From CAVONV01 sp963697355 (lineage in GTDB: Bacteria > Acidobacteriota > Vicinamibacteria > Marinacidobacterales > DATDRI01): a DNA stretch of 64,000 bases. Made by a program: the position numbers and the translations under genes. How positions within the stretch are numbered: position 1 is the stretch's first letter; each line of letters opens with the position of its first letter. Location: assembly GCA_963697355.1 (NCBI GenBank), contig CAVONV010000025.1, positions 1-64,000 of the forward strand. The letters are read 5' to 3'. The notes below the pieces were generated by a model. It was not told the DNA's origin. It saw nothing but the letters and a program-made list of their open reading frames with translations, and did not search any database. Of this stretch, positions 1 through 9,080 are shown piece after piece.

Positions 1-60
1 GGTCGAAGGACGTGCCAATGTGGCTCTCATCAGTCCCAAAGGGTTTTTCCTTTTCGCATT

Positions 61-92
61 CTCGCCATGAAACAAACAAGCCGGCCTGGACG
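61..92. repeat. Direct repeat copy 1 flanking the DUF5916 gene
   Basis: This 32-base segment matches 2536..2567 at 29 of 32 positions in the same orientation, counted by eye. The two copies lie just upstream and just downstream of the DUF5916 gene. No transposase lies between them. They may be remnants of a repeat family or the edges of a transferred block. Confidence 0.6.
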
Positions 93-155
93 TCTTAATC
101 TTGAGATAAGCAATCCGTATCATTACGTGCGGATGCGCCCCTGTTCCTGTCGAGA

Positions 156-2420
156 ATGACCACGAGATGGACGAACCCCAATCTACCTCTGGCCACCCTT
201 GTCCTTTCTTCTTCTCGAACCCCGCGCTCACCCAGCAACCTCCTAGCGATGCGGTGAGCAAACCGCCCCTGCGGCGCTTTACGGTCTCCCGGACGACGTC
301 CGAAATAACAATTGACGGCCAGCTCACCGAGGCGGGCTGGGAAGACGCCACCGTCATCGATCTGCCTTTCGAGTGGTTTCCTGGAGAAAACGTCAAATCC
401 CCAGTGGAGACCGAATGCTTGTTGACCTTCGATGAAGTCAATCTCTACGTGGGCTTTCGAGCCCATGACCCAGAGCCGGAAAAGATCCGGGCCCATTTAA
501 TGGACCGGGATCAGGTTGACACGCTGGTCCAGGATGATTACGTCGGCTTCATGTTGGATACGTTCAATGACCAGCGGCGGTCTTTTCAGTTCCGCATCAA
601 TCCACTGGGAGTCCAAGCGGAGGCTGTCAACAGCCGAGTGAGCGAAGATTGGGAATGGGACCTCATCTGGGACAGCGCGGGGCGAATCGACGACGAGGGC
701 TACACGGTGGAGGTAGCCGTTCCAATCAACCAGCTGCGATTTCCGGCCGGCAAAGAGAGCTTGACCTTCGGGTTCGATGCCATGCGGTCTTGGCCTCGAA
801 GCGTTCGGCACCGAATGGTTTCGCGCTACTGGGACTATGACGACTCGTGCATCATGTGCCAGTTCGCGCAGGTTTCCGGTTTTCAGGGACTGGACCCGGG
901 CTACAACGTGGAGATCAATCCGACTTTGACCTCGACTCGGACCGACCGGCGTGAAGATTTTCCCGATGGGAATCTGGAATCGGGTGATGTCGATGTGGAT
1001 CCGGGCTTGACGGGGCGTTGGGGGATCACCCCCAACCTGACGTTTACCGGGACGGTTAATCCGGATTTCTCCCAGGTGGAAGCCGATGTGGCCCAGCTGG
1101 AAGTCAACGAGCGATTCGCCCTCTTCTTTCCCGAGAAGCGGCCTTTCTTTCTGGAAGGTGTCGACTATTTCGAGACCCCGATGCGCGCCGTGTTTACCAG
1201 AACGGTCGCCGATCCGGTTTGGGGAACCAAGCTCACCGGAAAAATCGCAGAAGGCGCGTTAGGGGTCTTCCTGACCCAAGACCGGATCAACAATCTGATC
1301 ATTCCATCGAATCAGTTCTCAGAGATGGAGTCGGTGGACCAGGACGTTACTGGTGCCGTTCTGCGCTACCGTCGCGACATCGGCCGGTCGTCGACTATCG
1401 GCGTCCTCTATACCGGGCGGGAGGCCACCGACTACCATAACCGGGTGGCCGGAGTGGATGGGGTGATACAGTTGGCGAGCTCTGACACCCTGGAGTTTCA
1501 GTATCTGTACTCGGATACCCTCTACCCGGAAGAAGTCGCCGAGCGGCAGAATCAGAGTCCGGACGCCTTCGGGGGCAACGGCTTCACCGTCGGCTACCGT
1601 CACCGGACTCGGAGCTGTGACTGGTCGGCCTCTTACAAAGAATCTCACTCCGGAGTTTCGGGCCGACAGTGGCTTCGTTCCGCGGGTGGATGTTCGCGCC
1701 GTCCAGGCAGATTTGTATCTGACCTGGTGGGGGGCGGACGACGACTGGTGGACGTCTCTTCAACTGGGGCCGGAGTTCGAACGCACCGAAGACCACAACG
1801 GCGTATTGACCAACCAGAGCTTGCAGATCGAGGGCGGCTTTGAGGGACCGTGGCAGTCGGATCTCTTCGCAAGTGTGGCGGTGGAGAAGGAGTACTTCAA
1901 CGGTGTGACGTTCGACCTGAACCGAGCATTTTTCCACTTCACGATACAGCCCACCGGCACGGTCAAACTCGATCTGGATGGAGACTTTGGAAATGAGATT
2001 GACTCGTTCAACACTCAGAAAGGGGATCTACTCAGCCTGAGCCCGGCAGCCGAGCTCAAACTGGGGAGACACATCAATATCAATCTCAGTCATTCTTATC
2101 ATCGGCTCGACGTCGAGGGTGGAAGGTTGTTCACCGAGAACCTGACCGAGGCGAGGCTTTTCTACTACTTCAATGTGCGAACCTTGGTCCGACTGATCGC
2201 CCAATACCGGAGTGTCGACCAAGACCCAGGCCTTTTCCCAATTCCGGTGGAGTCCCATTCCGAGCGGCTGTTTCTTCAGTTGCTGGCGTCCTACAAACTC
2301 AATCCGCGCACGGTGGTGTTCGTGGGCTACTCCGATAATCAAATAGGCGAGACCGGCGTCAGCCTCACTCGAGCCGATCGCACGTTCTTCATCAAGCTCG
2401 GTTACGCCTGGACGTTGTAA
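156..2420 (+). pseudogene. DUF5916-type outer-membrane protein with N-terminal CBM9-like domain, frame broken
   Basis: The protein resembles the secreted DUF5916 family: an N-terminal carbohydrate-binding (CBM9-like) sandwich followed by a C-terminal beta-barrel. The main frame is open from ATG 167 and carries the CBM9-like part (motif ITIDGQLTEAGWEDA) and the start of DUF5916. Near 1643 one surplus T moves the reading into the next frame, which continues as LTPEFRADSGFVPRVD to the stop at 2420 and ends in barrel-like strands. The frame used at 167 has no signal peptide. A different frame starting at ATG 156 gives MTTRWTNPNLPLATLVL, which looks like one, and it rejoins the main frame at about 205-220 if one base is missing. 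Two frame breaks therefore separate three parts of a normal-looking protein of about 750 residues. This is either a recent pseudogene or sequence error. Substrate and role are unknown. Confidence 0.75.
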
Positions 2421-2535
2421 GGCGTGATCGCCTCACCGTCGAGAGCCGACAGATGGATTTCCGTCTTCATAGCAGAGCATCTTCTCCTCTTGGGTTGCGA
2501 GAGGAGCGGTCTCTCGAGACTGCCCAAAAAGGTGC

Positions 2536-2567
2536 CTCGCCATGAAATAAACAAAACGGCCTGGACG
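2536..2567. repeat. Direct repeat copy 2 flanking the DUF5916 gene
   Basis: This is the downstream partner of 61..92, differing at three positions. It lies between the DUF5916 stop at 2420 and the end of the convergent lipoprotein gene at 2583. A run reading CTGCCCAAAAAGG just upstream has a looser counterpart before copy 1. Confidence 0.6.
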
Positions 2568-2582
2568 GCTCCGTTGTGCAAA

Positions 2583-4469
2583 TCAATGCATCATCACATC
2601 GTAGGAGATGATCCGCCACGCCCCCTCTTGCTTGGTCCACAAGAACAAAATCGCCGGGGCGTGCTCACCCGCTTTGCGAAGCGTGAACATGGTGGCGAAG
2701 TGGGTACCGTGGGTCCGTTCGCGCTCACCGTGGTAGAGACGGCCTTCGGAGCGATGGCGGCAGTCGAGCTGCTCGGCATGGTGGGCGGAAAAGCTGAGAA
2801 GAGTATAGGCTTCCTCTTGCTCATGGGCCAAGACATGGAGATCGGGGTCCCAAGGTACGACCGGCTCCAGAGCGTCCTGAAGAGTTTCGGGGTCACCCGT
2901 AAACGTGGCGATGCGGGTCAGTCGTCCGCGGACGAGTGTCTCTAGATTGTCCACCTTTTCGAGCTCGGAGGGGTCGCGAAACAGTTGGACGCACTGGTAG
3001 GCTATCGGGGAAACATGCTCCATCGCTTCATCGATCCGGCGATGGATGAGCCAATCGGAGAGGAACGCCTCCGCGGCGGCGGCGAAGTCGGGGTCGGCCG
3101 GCATCTTCGGCTCGCGCTCCGCCGTGCCGATAGTTGCCGGACGCCATCTGGGGATATCCAGTGTGTCGGCATGCGGATTGACATGAAAGGCCACGATCTT
3201 CCAGTGATCCTCTTCAGCCGTCCAGATCTGGAACACATCGAACGTCTGGGCGTCGTCAGTCTGGAGTCGCATGGATGCCCCATAGAACTTCTGATCCGGC
3301 CGCTCGTGCCAAGGAGGTAGCGGCGCGTTCGGATCGTAGCACTCAAGGCCATCCACGACTTCGGGCGGCAAGTCGAAGAGCACGAACTGATCGTCGTAGG
3401 GATGGGAGATGAAATGGGGGTCGAGATCCGGCGGTTTGACACCGTCGAGCGCTTCACCCAAATGGCCGACTGGTCCGAGAACAAGATTGACCTCTTTCAT
3501 GTCCCGTAGAATCCGAAAAGGCGCCATCATCGTATCCTCCGATCCCGGCTCGAGATCGAGGACACAGGCATAGGATCGTTCGGAGAAATACGGCATGACG
3601 CGCTCCGGCTGCCTCTGTACCAGCCAGGTGCTCAGAAAATCTTCCACCGCGACCGCGACGGCCTCCGTGGACCGAACGCGGGGAACGGACGGGTACGGGT
3701 CCATTGTGGAAGTCGGGGGCTCGTCTTGCGGGAACGTTGCCTTGGCAACCGGCAGCCCGAACAGTTGCCGCCACCAGTTGAGAAATCCCTGCCAACGGCT
3801 CAAGTGCCGATCGTAGTTGTCGCCGGCACGTACGTCGGAGTTGGCGGAAGACAGGTGGCCGTCGAAGAGCACCACGGGAAACGCCGAGGAACGGTAGTCG
3901 ACATCGATGTCTGCCCGCTCTGCATCCCGAGCGATGGAAAACTGGATGGAGGGCACGCCTTCTTGGCGGTAGTTGATGGGATAGTCGAGATGGTAGACGA
4001 TGTTGTCGCCGTGACGCGCAAACTCCCGACTCTTGTCCAAGACGTCGAGCGCGTTCGGAGCAAGAAACGCATAGATGCGGAACTGATGGTCTCCTCCGAC
4101 GCCACGAATCTCGCCATGAACCGTCTCGATCAAGCGCACCAGGCCGAGCGCCGTACCCAACGACTGCTCTTCCCCATCGGTGAGCTCGGTGGTCATCAAG
4201 GCATGGGTGACCGCCTCGAAGGTTGTCCGCGTCGAAAAAGGCAACTGCTCGTAGAGCTGGCTCGGCTCGAGCCGCTTTCCCGTGATTTCGTTGTAGCGAC
4301 GGATCCAATCGTGCAGCTTCTCCTTTTGCTGCGGTGAGAGTCCGTCGTAGTGACCGCCGAACATTATCGGCTGTTGCTCCTGGATCATGTCCGGTTTTCG
4401 TGATCCCGAGCACGATGAGAGAAGCATGGTGGCACCCAAAAGACACCAAAGATGCGGTCGGATAAGCAT
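2583..4469 (-). CDS. Large lipoprotein of unknown function
   Basis: The 628-residue protein begins MLIRPHLWCLLGATMLLSSC, a lipoprotein signal with the lipobox cysteine at residue 20, so it should be membrane-anchored on the periplasmic side. I chose the ATG at 4469 because it places the signal peptide at the N-terminus; a TTG 12 codons upstream is possible. After the lipobox come a helical region (LSPQQKEKLHDWIRRYNEITGK) and a mixed region. Two roughly 130-residue segments with similar openings (VEDFLSTWLV and AEAFLSDWLI) each end in text on computed outputs (WKIVAFHVN, WRIISYDVM), suggesting an internal duplication of an NTF2-like fold. I do not recognise the family. It stands alone and is convergent with the DUF5916 gene. 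Confidence 0.8.
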   Translation of the reverse strand: MLIRPHLWCLLGATMLLSSCSGSRKPDMIQEQQPIMFGGHYDGLSPQQKEKLHDWIRRYNEITGKRLEPSQLYEQLPFSTRTTFEAVTHALMTTELTDGEEQSLGTALGLVRLIETVHGEIRGVGGDHQFRIYAFLAPNALDVLDKSREFARHGDNIVYHLDYPINYRQEGVPSIQFSIARDAERADIDVDYRSSAFPVVLFDGHLSSANSDVRAGDNYDRHLSRWQGFLNWWRQLFGLPVAKATFPQDEPPTSTMDPYPSVPRVRSTEAVAVAVEDFLSTWLVQRQPERVMPYFSERSYACVLDLEPGSEDTMMAPFRILRDMKEVNLVLGPVGHLGEALDGVKPPDLDPHFISHPYDDQFVLFDLPPEVVDGLECYDPNAPLPPWHERPDQKFYGASMRLQTDDAQTFDVFQIWTAEEDHWKIVAFHVNPHADTLDIPRWRPATIGTAEREPKMPADPDFAAAAEAFLSDWLIHRRIDEAMEHVSPIAYQCVQLFRDPSELEKVDNLETLVRGRLTRIATFTGDPETLQDALEPVVPWDPDLHVLAHEQEEAYTLLSFSAHHAEQLDCRHRSEGRLYHGERERTHGTHFATMFTLRKAGEHAPAILFLWTKQEGAWRIISYDVMMH

Positions 4470-4745
4470 GATTCTTGCTAAACTCCAGTCAGGTCCAACC
4501 AGCAATCATTGCAGGGCTGAACGCCCAAATCAGATAAGCAGCACCGGCGACGTCTCCGGTGACTTTGCTCGCCGCATTTCGTCATTTTAGTTTCCCTTCA
4601 CTATGCCTCTTTGGGTTGGTGAGGAGCCGGTGACTCGGCCGAACTTACCCGCCCGGACCACCGAATGACTAGTCCAAAACGATCTCGATGTTTGTGCGGA
4701 CTGGAGTCATGACGACTTCAGTCCGCAACATGCTCTTTGCAGCAA

Positions 4746-5576
4746 CTACGGGTGCTTGTTCCGATACTCGTCGCTATGTCGAAGCTCGCGGGCGACATGC
4801 TCTTCATTCCAGTGGTCGTTCAAGACCTTCTCGACGTAGCTGCGCGCTCCCGCATCCGGCTCCCGGTCGAGCACGCTGAGGTAGGCCCTCCGTACGATCT
4901 GCTCCGCCTGCTCGTCGGTCATCCGGTTCTTCTCGCGATACTCGGGACTCCTCTTCAACGCTTCCCGCACGTCGTGCTCATCCCACCCATGATGCAGGAC
5001 CTCATTTCGGTAGGACCGCAACCCATTCGTGTCCGGCTCGCGCCCCAGGACGTCGTCGTAGGCGCGGCGGATGATCTTGTCCGCCGACTCCTCTTGTCTC
5101 GAATCGTACTCGCCGCTCTTGCGCAGCGCCTCGCGCACGTCATGCTCCGTCCAGTCTTGGTCGATCATCTTGCTTCGGTAGTTGCGCAGGCCTTCCTGGT
5201 CGGGCTCCCGGTGCAGGATGTCGTCATAGGCCCGCCGGATGATGCGGTCGGGGTCCTCGACACGGGTCTTCGAGTGGCGCTGGTAGTCCGAGCGATCTTC
5301 CAAGTCCTCGCGCACGTCCCGTTCCGACCAGTGATCTTCATCCATTCTCACGCGGTACCGGCGCAGCTCGCTGTCGCTCGGCTCCCGATCGAGAACGTCC
5401 TCGAAGACTCGTCGGATGGCCTTGTCTTGCTGGGTAGCGTTCAACGAATTGGCAATGCCCGTCAACAGTTGGGAAAGCGCTTCGTTGTTTGATTCCTGTG
5501 CCCGCGCCTCTGCGCCGAGAAGCATCGCCTGCAGTGAAACGACGGCCGCCACCGCGAACAGTTTTTTGTATTTCAT
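4746..5576 (-). CDS. Secreted protein with four DUF4214-like repeats
   Basis: The 276-residue protein starts with a signal peptide (MKYKKLFAVAAVVSLQ, cleavage likely after ARA at residue 26). ATG 5576 is supported by an AGGAGG ribosome site a few bases upstream. The mature part has four repeats of about 55 residues, each with a helix ending in VLDREP, ILHREPD, VLGREPD or VLDREPD (about residues 61, 120, 176 and 235), then RxYR, a DxxW segment, and HDVREALR...YR. This resembles DUF4214 and phycobilisome-linker-like repeats found in secreted and S-layer-type proteins. Charged residues dominate and there is no catalytic motif. A scaffold or envelope-binding role is an inference. It appears to be a single-gene unit. 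Confidence 0.8.
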   Translation of the reverse strand: MKYKKLFAVAAVVSLQAMLLGAEARAQESNNEALSQLLTGIANSLNATQQDKAIRRVFEDVLDREPSDSELRRYRVRMDEDHWSERDVREDLEDRSDYQRHSKTRVEDPDRIIRRAYDDILHREPDQEGLRNYRSKMIDQDWTEHDVREALRKSGEYDSRQEESADKIIRRAYDDVLGREPDTNGLRSYRNEVLHHGWDEHDVREALKRSPEYREKNRMTDEQAEQIVRRAYLSVLDREPDAGARSYVEKVLNDHWNEEHVARELRHSDEYRNKHP

Positions 5577-5711
5577 CAATCCATTCCTCCTTGTAACCCA
5601 TCGCCAAAAAGGCGTGTTCGAATCACGAATCGTCCGGGCTCTTTGTCCTTTGTCCCGACCGTAAGAATTCAAGCTGAAGAAGACCAACTATAAATAGCGC
5701 GCAATCAATCG

Positions 5712-5966
5712 ATGGCGCAAGAAAATCTGTGCAAAGAGCGCCAGCGCACCGAAGCTCACCTTCCTGAGAACGAAACGACGGCGCTGACGGCTGCGGCCAC
5801 CATCCATCGCCGTGACGGCGAGGAGGAGAAGAAGGTCCAACCCAAACGTTCGGGAGCGTTTGCTCTGGTATTTCGCACCCGCTACCTGCTGCTTATCGCG
5901 TTTCTCATCGGGAGTACAACCGGCTGGTGGCGACGGGACAGCCGCCTCGCTGACCGGGGCTGGTAA
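5712..5966 (+). pseudogene. Fragment of an Npt1/Npt2-type nucleotide transporter
   Basis: An 84-codon stretch encodes a charged linker followed by SGAFALVFRTRYLLLIAFLIGSTTGW. That combination is typical of the central linker and the next membrane segment of bacterial Npt1/Npt2 (ATP/ADP translocase-like) transporters, normally over 400 residues long. Nothing before or after continues the family, and the text soon turns into arginine-rich non-homologous sequence. I read it as a relic. The family assignment rests on one short motif, so confidence is low. Confidence 0.35.
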
Positions 5967-6112
5967 GGTTCAATCGCCTAGCATCCAGGCACTGCGCTCA
6001 GTCGAGCAGGTTCGCTGCGGCCCGCCGGAAGCAAAGCCCGGCACCAAAGTCTCGGCGTTTCACGGCGGTGGCACGTCCTCGCTTGCCTCGACTACCACCA
6101 GTTCGAATCGGA

Positions 6113-7246
6113 TCAGCTCCGTGGCTCCAGAGGAATCCCGTCGTTGAAGGTGAAATCCCCCGCGAGAACCCTCTTGCCCTCGGGTGCCGTGTCCGCCGGC
6201 ATGCGCTCTTGCTCGACGTAACGTTCGCCGTCGAAGGTATGAATGACGTACGAGGGCTCCGCCCCGCCGCCGGACTCCAGTCGTATGAGGTTGTTCCAAC
6301 CTACTGTCCTCTCGACCGAGACGATGACCGGCAGACGGCTGATCGGGAAATTGTTGACCAGGGAATACCCGTCCTCTGCATCGGTGAAGAGCAGGAGATT
6401 GCAGCCGCCGGTGCCGCAGAAGATGGAGCCCAGGAGGTAGACGAACACCTCGTCTTTGCCGTCGCCGTTCAGATCGACACGACCGTAGATGTAGCGAGCC
6501 TTCCCGGTCCCGCCCTCGATCTCCACAATCTCCCGGGTGTAGTCGGGCGACGCCTGCAAAATGGCCGCTTCGAGATCCGTATCGGGCTCTGTCTGGAACG
6601 GCTCATCGGGATTCGGCTCCCAAGCGTAGATGCCGCCGTCGGCCATGAGGCTCAGATAGAGCCTGCCGTCCTTCAGCAGATAGCCACGGACATACTCGGC
6701 TTGCGCCGCAATCTGCTCGTCCAGGCTGGGTGACGGGCACAAGGCGCGCGTGGCGGCGAGCGGGCCGAATTGGAAGCGACCGCTGGAGTTGTCCTCGCTG
6801 GGCTCGGCGGACCAGGTGCCATTGGCGCGATTGCAGTTGAGACGCATGTTGACCGTGCCGTCAGCGTTCAGTCGCATGGTGTAAAGGGACGGGTCGTCCG
6901 GTCTGATGGTGCCGACGCTGTCGTCCATCGACTGGATCTCCAACAGACGCCAGTCCGTCCCCGCAAGTGGGTGGTCCGACGCGACCGCGTCCGCTCCCTG
7001 AGCACTGCCCGTGGGCTCGGGCGCTGTCGAATCGGTCTCCGCCGATCCGCCGGCCTTGTCTCTCGGCCCTCCACACCCCGCCAGGATGGCTCCGGACAGA
7101 AGAACCACGGCGGCTGTCCGCGCTCTAATCACGACGCGCGCTTCTCGCGCCACCCGTCCGGTGACGAATCCCACGACGTTACAAATGCCGATCCCGATAA
7201 GGACTCCTATCGCTCCTCCCACTGCAACAGCGGCTTGCTCGTTCAT
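6113..7246 (-). CDS. META (HslJ-like) domain lipoprotein
   Basis: This is a 377-residue protein. Residues about 94-185 form a META domain as in HslJ: LAGTDWRLLEIQ, then YTMRLNADGTVNMRLNCNRA, then FGPLAATRALCPS. The C-terminal 150 residues include GRVDLNGDGKDEVFVYLLG, a calcium-loop-like VCBS/FG-GAP motif, and CGTGGCNLLLF. Two starts compete. ATG 7246 has a very strong GGAGGAG site and gives an extra hydrophobic segment (residues 6-29). A GTG 38 codons in would give a standard lipoprotein signal ending LSGAILAGC (cysteine 58). META domains are linked in other bacteria to envelope stress and heat-shock-associated novobiocin resistance. The lysozyme-inhibitor genes nearby fit an envelope role. 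Confidence 0.8.
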   Translation of the reverse strand: MNEQAAVAVGGAIGVLIGIGICNVVGFVTGRVAREARVVIRARTAAVVLLSGAILAGCGGPRDKAGGSAETDSTAPEPTGSAQGADAVASDHPLAGTDWRLLEIQSMDDSVGTIRPDDPSLYTMRLNADGTVNMRLNCNRANGTWSAEPSEDNSSGRFQFGPLAATRALCPSPSLDEQIAAQAEYVRGYLLKDGRLYLSLMADGGIYAWEPNPDEPFQTEPDTDLEAAILQASPDYTREIVEIEGGTGKARYIYGRVDLNGDGKDEVFVYLLGSIFCGTGGCNLLLFTDAEDGYSLVNNFPISRLPVIVSVERTVGWNNLIRLESGGGAEPSYVIHTFDGERYVEQERMPADTAPEGKRVLAGDFTFNDGIPLEPRS

Positions 7247-7701
7247 TTCTTCTCCTCCACTCGCATAACCTGAAAGCCGCCCGCATTATAGTTGCGGCAT
7301 TCGATACGTGCCATCCGACCAAGTGACAGGCGATACAGGAAGAGCCATTAGGCCAGATAGGTATCACACCGAAGGCGGGAGTGTTTTGCGATGTCAGTGG
7401 GCCAGACCGATACGCGTCAGCTCTTTCGCATAGACAGGCGGTCGAGCTCGAATCCGCTCGAGGCAATTCGCCGCTTTCGGCACGTCGTCACGGAGGCGCC
7501 GCGGCGTCGTGGTTGCCCGGGGCGACCGCGAGAGGGATGCCGGCCGCCTTAAGGAGTCCAGATCCGCTCGCGGAACACGTCCTACGTCGCCGTGATCTCC
7601 AAAACAAAATCTTTTCAAAAGGTCTCGGCCGTGTCTATTATTGGCGCCAGTGTTTTGTGCGTCTACGATTTGACCCGTTTGTAGCGCAATCGGAGGTTCG
7701 A
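7247..7701. other. Intergenic region, nothing recognised
   Basis: This 455-base region separates the divergent META lipoprotein and LprI-MliC genes. Open frames run through it, but none resembles a known protein. The in-frame extension upstream of ATG 7702 is arginine- and serine-rich, without a ribosome site. Promoters for both flanking genes presumably lie here, but I could not place them. Confidence 0.5.
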
Positions 7702-8319
7702 ATGAACAAGAGCTTAGTCACAAAGGTGTCGCGCGTCATCGGGCTTCTCGCGATGAGTCATGGAATGATGTCAGGTGTCGCACCGGTATCCGCGCAGTCC
7801 TTCGACTGCAGCAAGGTCGAGGCCGGCAGTATTGAAGAGCTGATCTGCCAGGATGCCGCGTTGTCCGCTCTGGACGAGAAGATGGCGGAGGTGTACGAAG
7901 CGGCTTTGAAGAAGGCCGCCAACGAGCGACCGCCGGTTCTAAAGGCGGAGCAACGGGGCTGGATCAAGGGCCGTAACGAATGCTGGAAGAGCGAAGACAA
8001 GCAACAGTGCGTCGAGGAATCTTATCGGTTGCGCATTGCCGATATCCAGGCTCGATATCGGCTGGTGCCTTTCAACGGCCCGGTATTCTACATGTGCGAC
8101 GACCAGCCGGCGAATGAAGTCGTCGTTACCTTCTTCGAGACGGAGCCGCCCACGTTGATCGCCGAGCGCGGGGACCAGGTCTCGTTGATGTATCTGCAAC
8201 CGTCCGGCAGCGGAGCCAAGTACCAGGGTGGAAACGAGACGTTCTGGGAAAAAGCCGGGGAGGCGATGGTTACTTGGGGATACGGCAGCCCGGAAATGCG
8301 ATGTCAGAAGAAGCCTTAG
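7702..8319 (+). CDS. Fused LprI-type and MliC-type lysozyme inhibitor, secreted
   Basis: This 205-residue secreted protein has two inhibitor domains. ATG 7702 follows GGAGG and begins a signal peptide (about residues 1-32, ending VSAQS). Residues about 35-115 match the LprI N-terminal/DUF1311 fold: FDCSKVEAGSIEELICQD, DEKMAEVYEAAL, QRGWIKGRNEC, with cysteines 36, 49, 94 and 103 available for disulphides. Residues about 128-205 match MliC, the membrane-bound inhibitor of C-type lysozyme, with the loop SGSGAKYQGGNETFWEKAGEA and cysteines 132 and 201. In characterised MliC a serine and a lysine 14 residues apart enter the lysozyme active site; here Ser170 and Lys184 fit. It likely protects peptidoglycan in the periplasm. 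Unlike classical MliC it lacks a lipobox. Confidence 0.85.
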   Translation: MNKSLVTKVSRVIGLLAMSHGMMSGVAPVSAQSFDCSKVEAGSIEELICQDAALSALDEKMAEVYEAALKKAANERPPVLKAEQRGWIKGRNECWKSEDKQQCVEESYRLRIADIQARYRLVPFNGPVFYMCDDQPANEVVVTFFETEPPTLIAERGDQVSLMYLQPSGSGAKYQGGNETFWEKAGEAMVTWGYGSPEMRCQKKP

Positions 8320-8355
8320 TGGCATGTTTGACCGGACCTGCTAGCGGAGGACACG

Positions 8356-8655
8356 ATGAGCTATCTCTCATCCTTTGTCGTTCACAAACCTCTCAATCTT
8401 ATGATCGTCGCTGCGTTATTCGTAGGTATCTTCCTCGTTCTTCGCCTCACCGGCTTGGGTGAAGGGCGGCGGCCGGGGCTATTACTCGTTCCTGCCGTCG
8501 CGTGGGGACTCTATGCGGCGTGGGAGTGGTTGGTCATGACCCGAACTCCCGAGGCGAACATGCGCGTGGATCTGATGTTGATTTTGCCGGTGATACTCGG
8601 TTTGTCGATTTGGTTCGTCGTCAAGGAGCTTCGCTGGACGGCGACTCCTTCGTGA
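8356..8655 (+). CDS. Small three-helix membrane protein
   Basis: The 99-residue protein has hydrophobic segments at about 14-32, 42-58 and 72-88. ATG 8356 is 36 bases after the LprI-MliC stop, with GGAGGACACG just upstream, so the two are probably co-transcribed. No family is recognised; the general pattern (short, three helices, basic ends) is that of many uncharacterised inner-membrane proteins. Its position suggests it belongs to the same envelope unit, but this is an inference. Confidence 0.65.
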   Translation: MSYLSSFVVHKPLNLMIVAALFVGIFLVLRLTGLGEGRRPGLLLVPAVAWGLYAAWEWLVMTRTPEANMRVDLMLILPVILGLSIWFVVKELRWTATPS

Positions 8656-8842
8656 GACCGGCCCCGATATCCGAGTGCCGCCAACCTAAGAAAGCTCGTG
8701 GCACTTTTGGGATAGCAGAGAACGAACGATTTCTAGTACAATTTTTGGATTTTCAGATCAGGGAAATGGATTCTGGCACCCTGAACGGCGACTGGCGGCT
8801 ACGGCTGCACACGGCCGCTTGTCGTTACACCGATGGGAATGC

Positions 8843-9080
8843 CCGTCTGTCGGACTTTCAGTGTCGATGATGGCGCTGAGACATTGGGGTACGCTATCCA
8901 TTTCCCGCCAACCCAGATGGCCCTTTTCGTTTGTGGGATAGCACAAGAACGAGACATTGAATTTTTGTTTGATTCCCCAGTCATGGGGCACGTATTGTGG
9001 TTGGATGCTCGGCGACTGGCGACGAGGGTTCGCAGCCGAGTGTCGAACATTGATGATGGAGGTCAAAGAAATGAAACGAC
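8843..9080 (+). repeat. 238-bp promoter/leader repeat, copy 1
   Basis: This segment recurs at 9770..10007 with the same length and high identity by eye, from CCGTCTGTCGG through the ribosome site (GATGGAGG) and the first codons ATGAAACGAC of the following gene. The unit carries promoter, leader, ribosome site and start codon, so two unlike genes are expressed from duplicated control sequences. A much weaker third copy seems to lie at about 8700..8800. Confidence 0.85.
8969..8998 (+). promoter_or_regulatory. Candidate promoter with internal inverted repeat (copy 1)
   Basis: TTGATT (8969-8974) and TATTGT (8993-8998) are spaced by 18 bases, a plausible -35/-10 pair. The spacer contains CCCCA-GTCA-TGGGG, an inverted repeat that could bind a regulator. 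All elements are kept in copy 2 at 9896..9925. The predicted leader to ATG 9071 is about 70 bases. Confidence 0.45.

Noticed and set aside
5812..6147. Arginine-rich frame over the transporter relic
   Set aside because: It is an alternate-frame reading of the same DNA with composition typical of a shadow.
7381..7701. In-frame extension upstream of the LprI-MliC gene
   Set aside because: It is Arg/Ser/Ala-rich, has no ribosome site and would hide the signal peptide starting at 7702.
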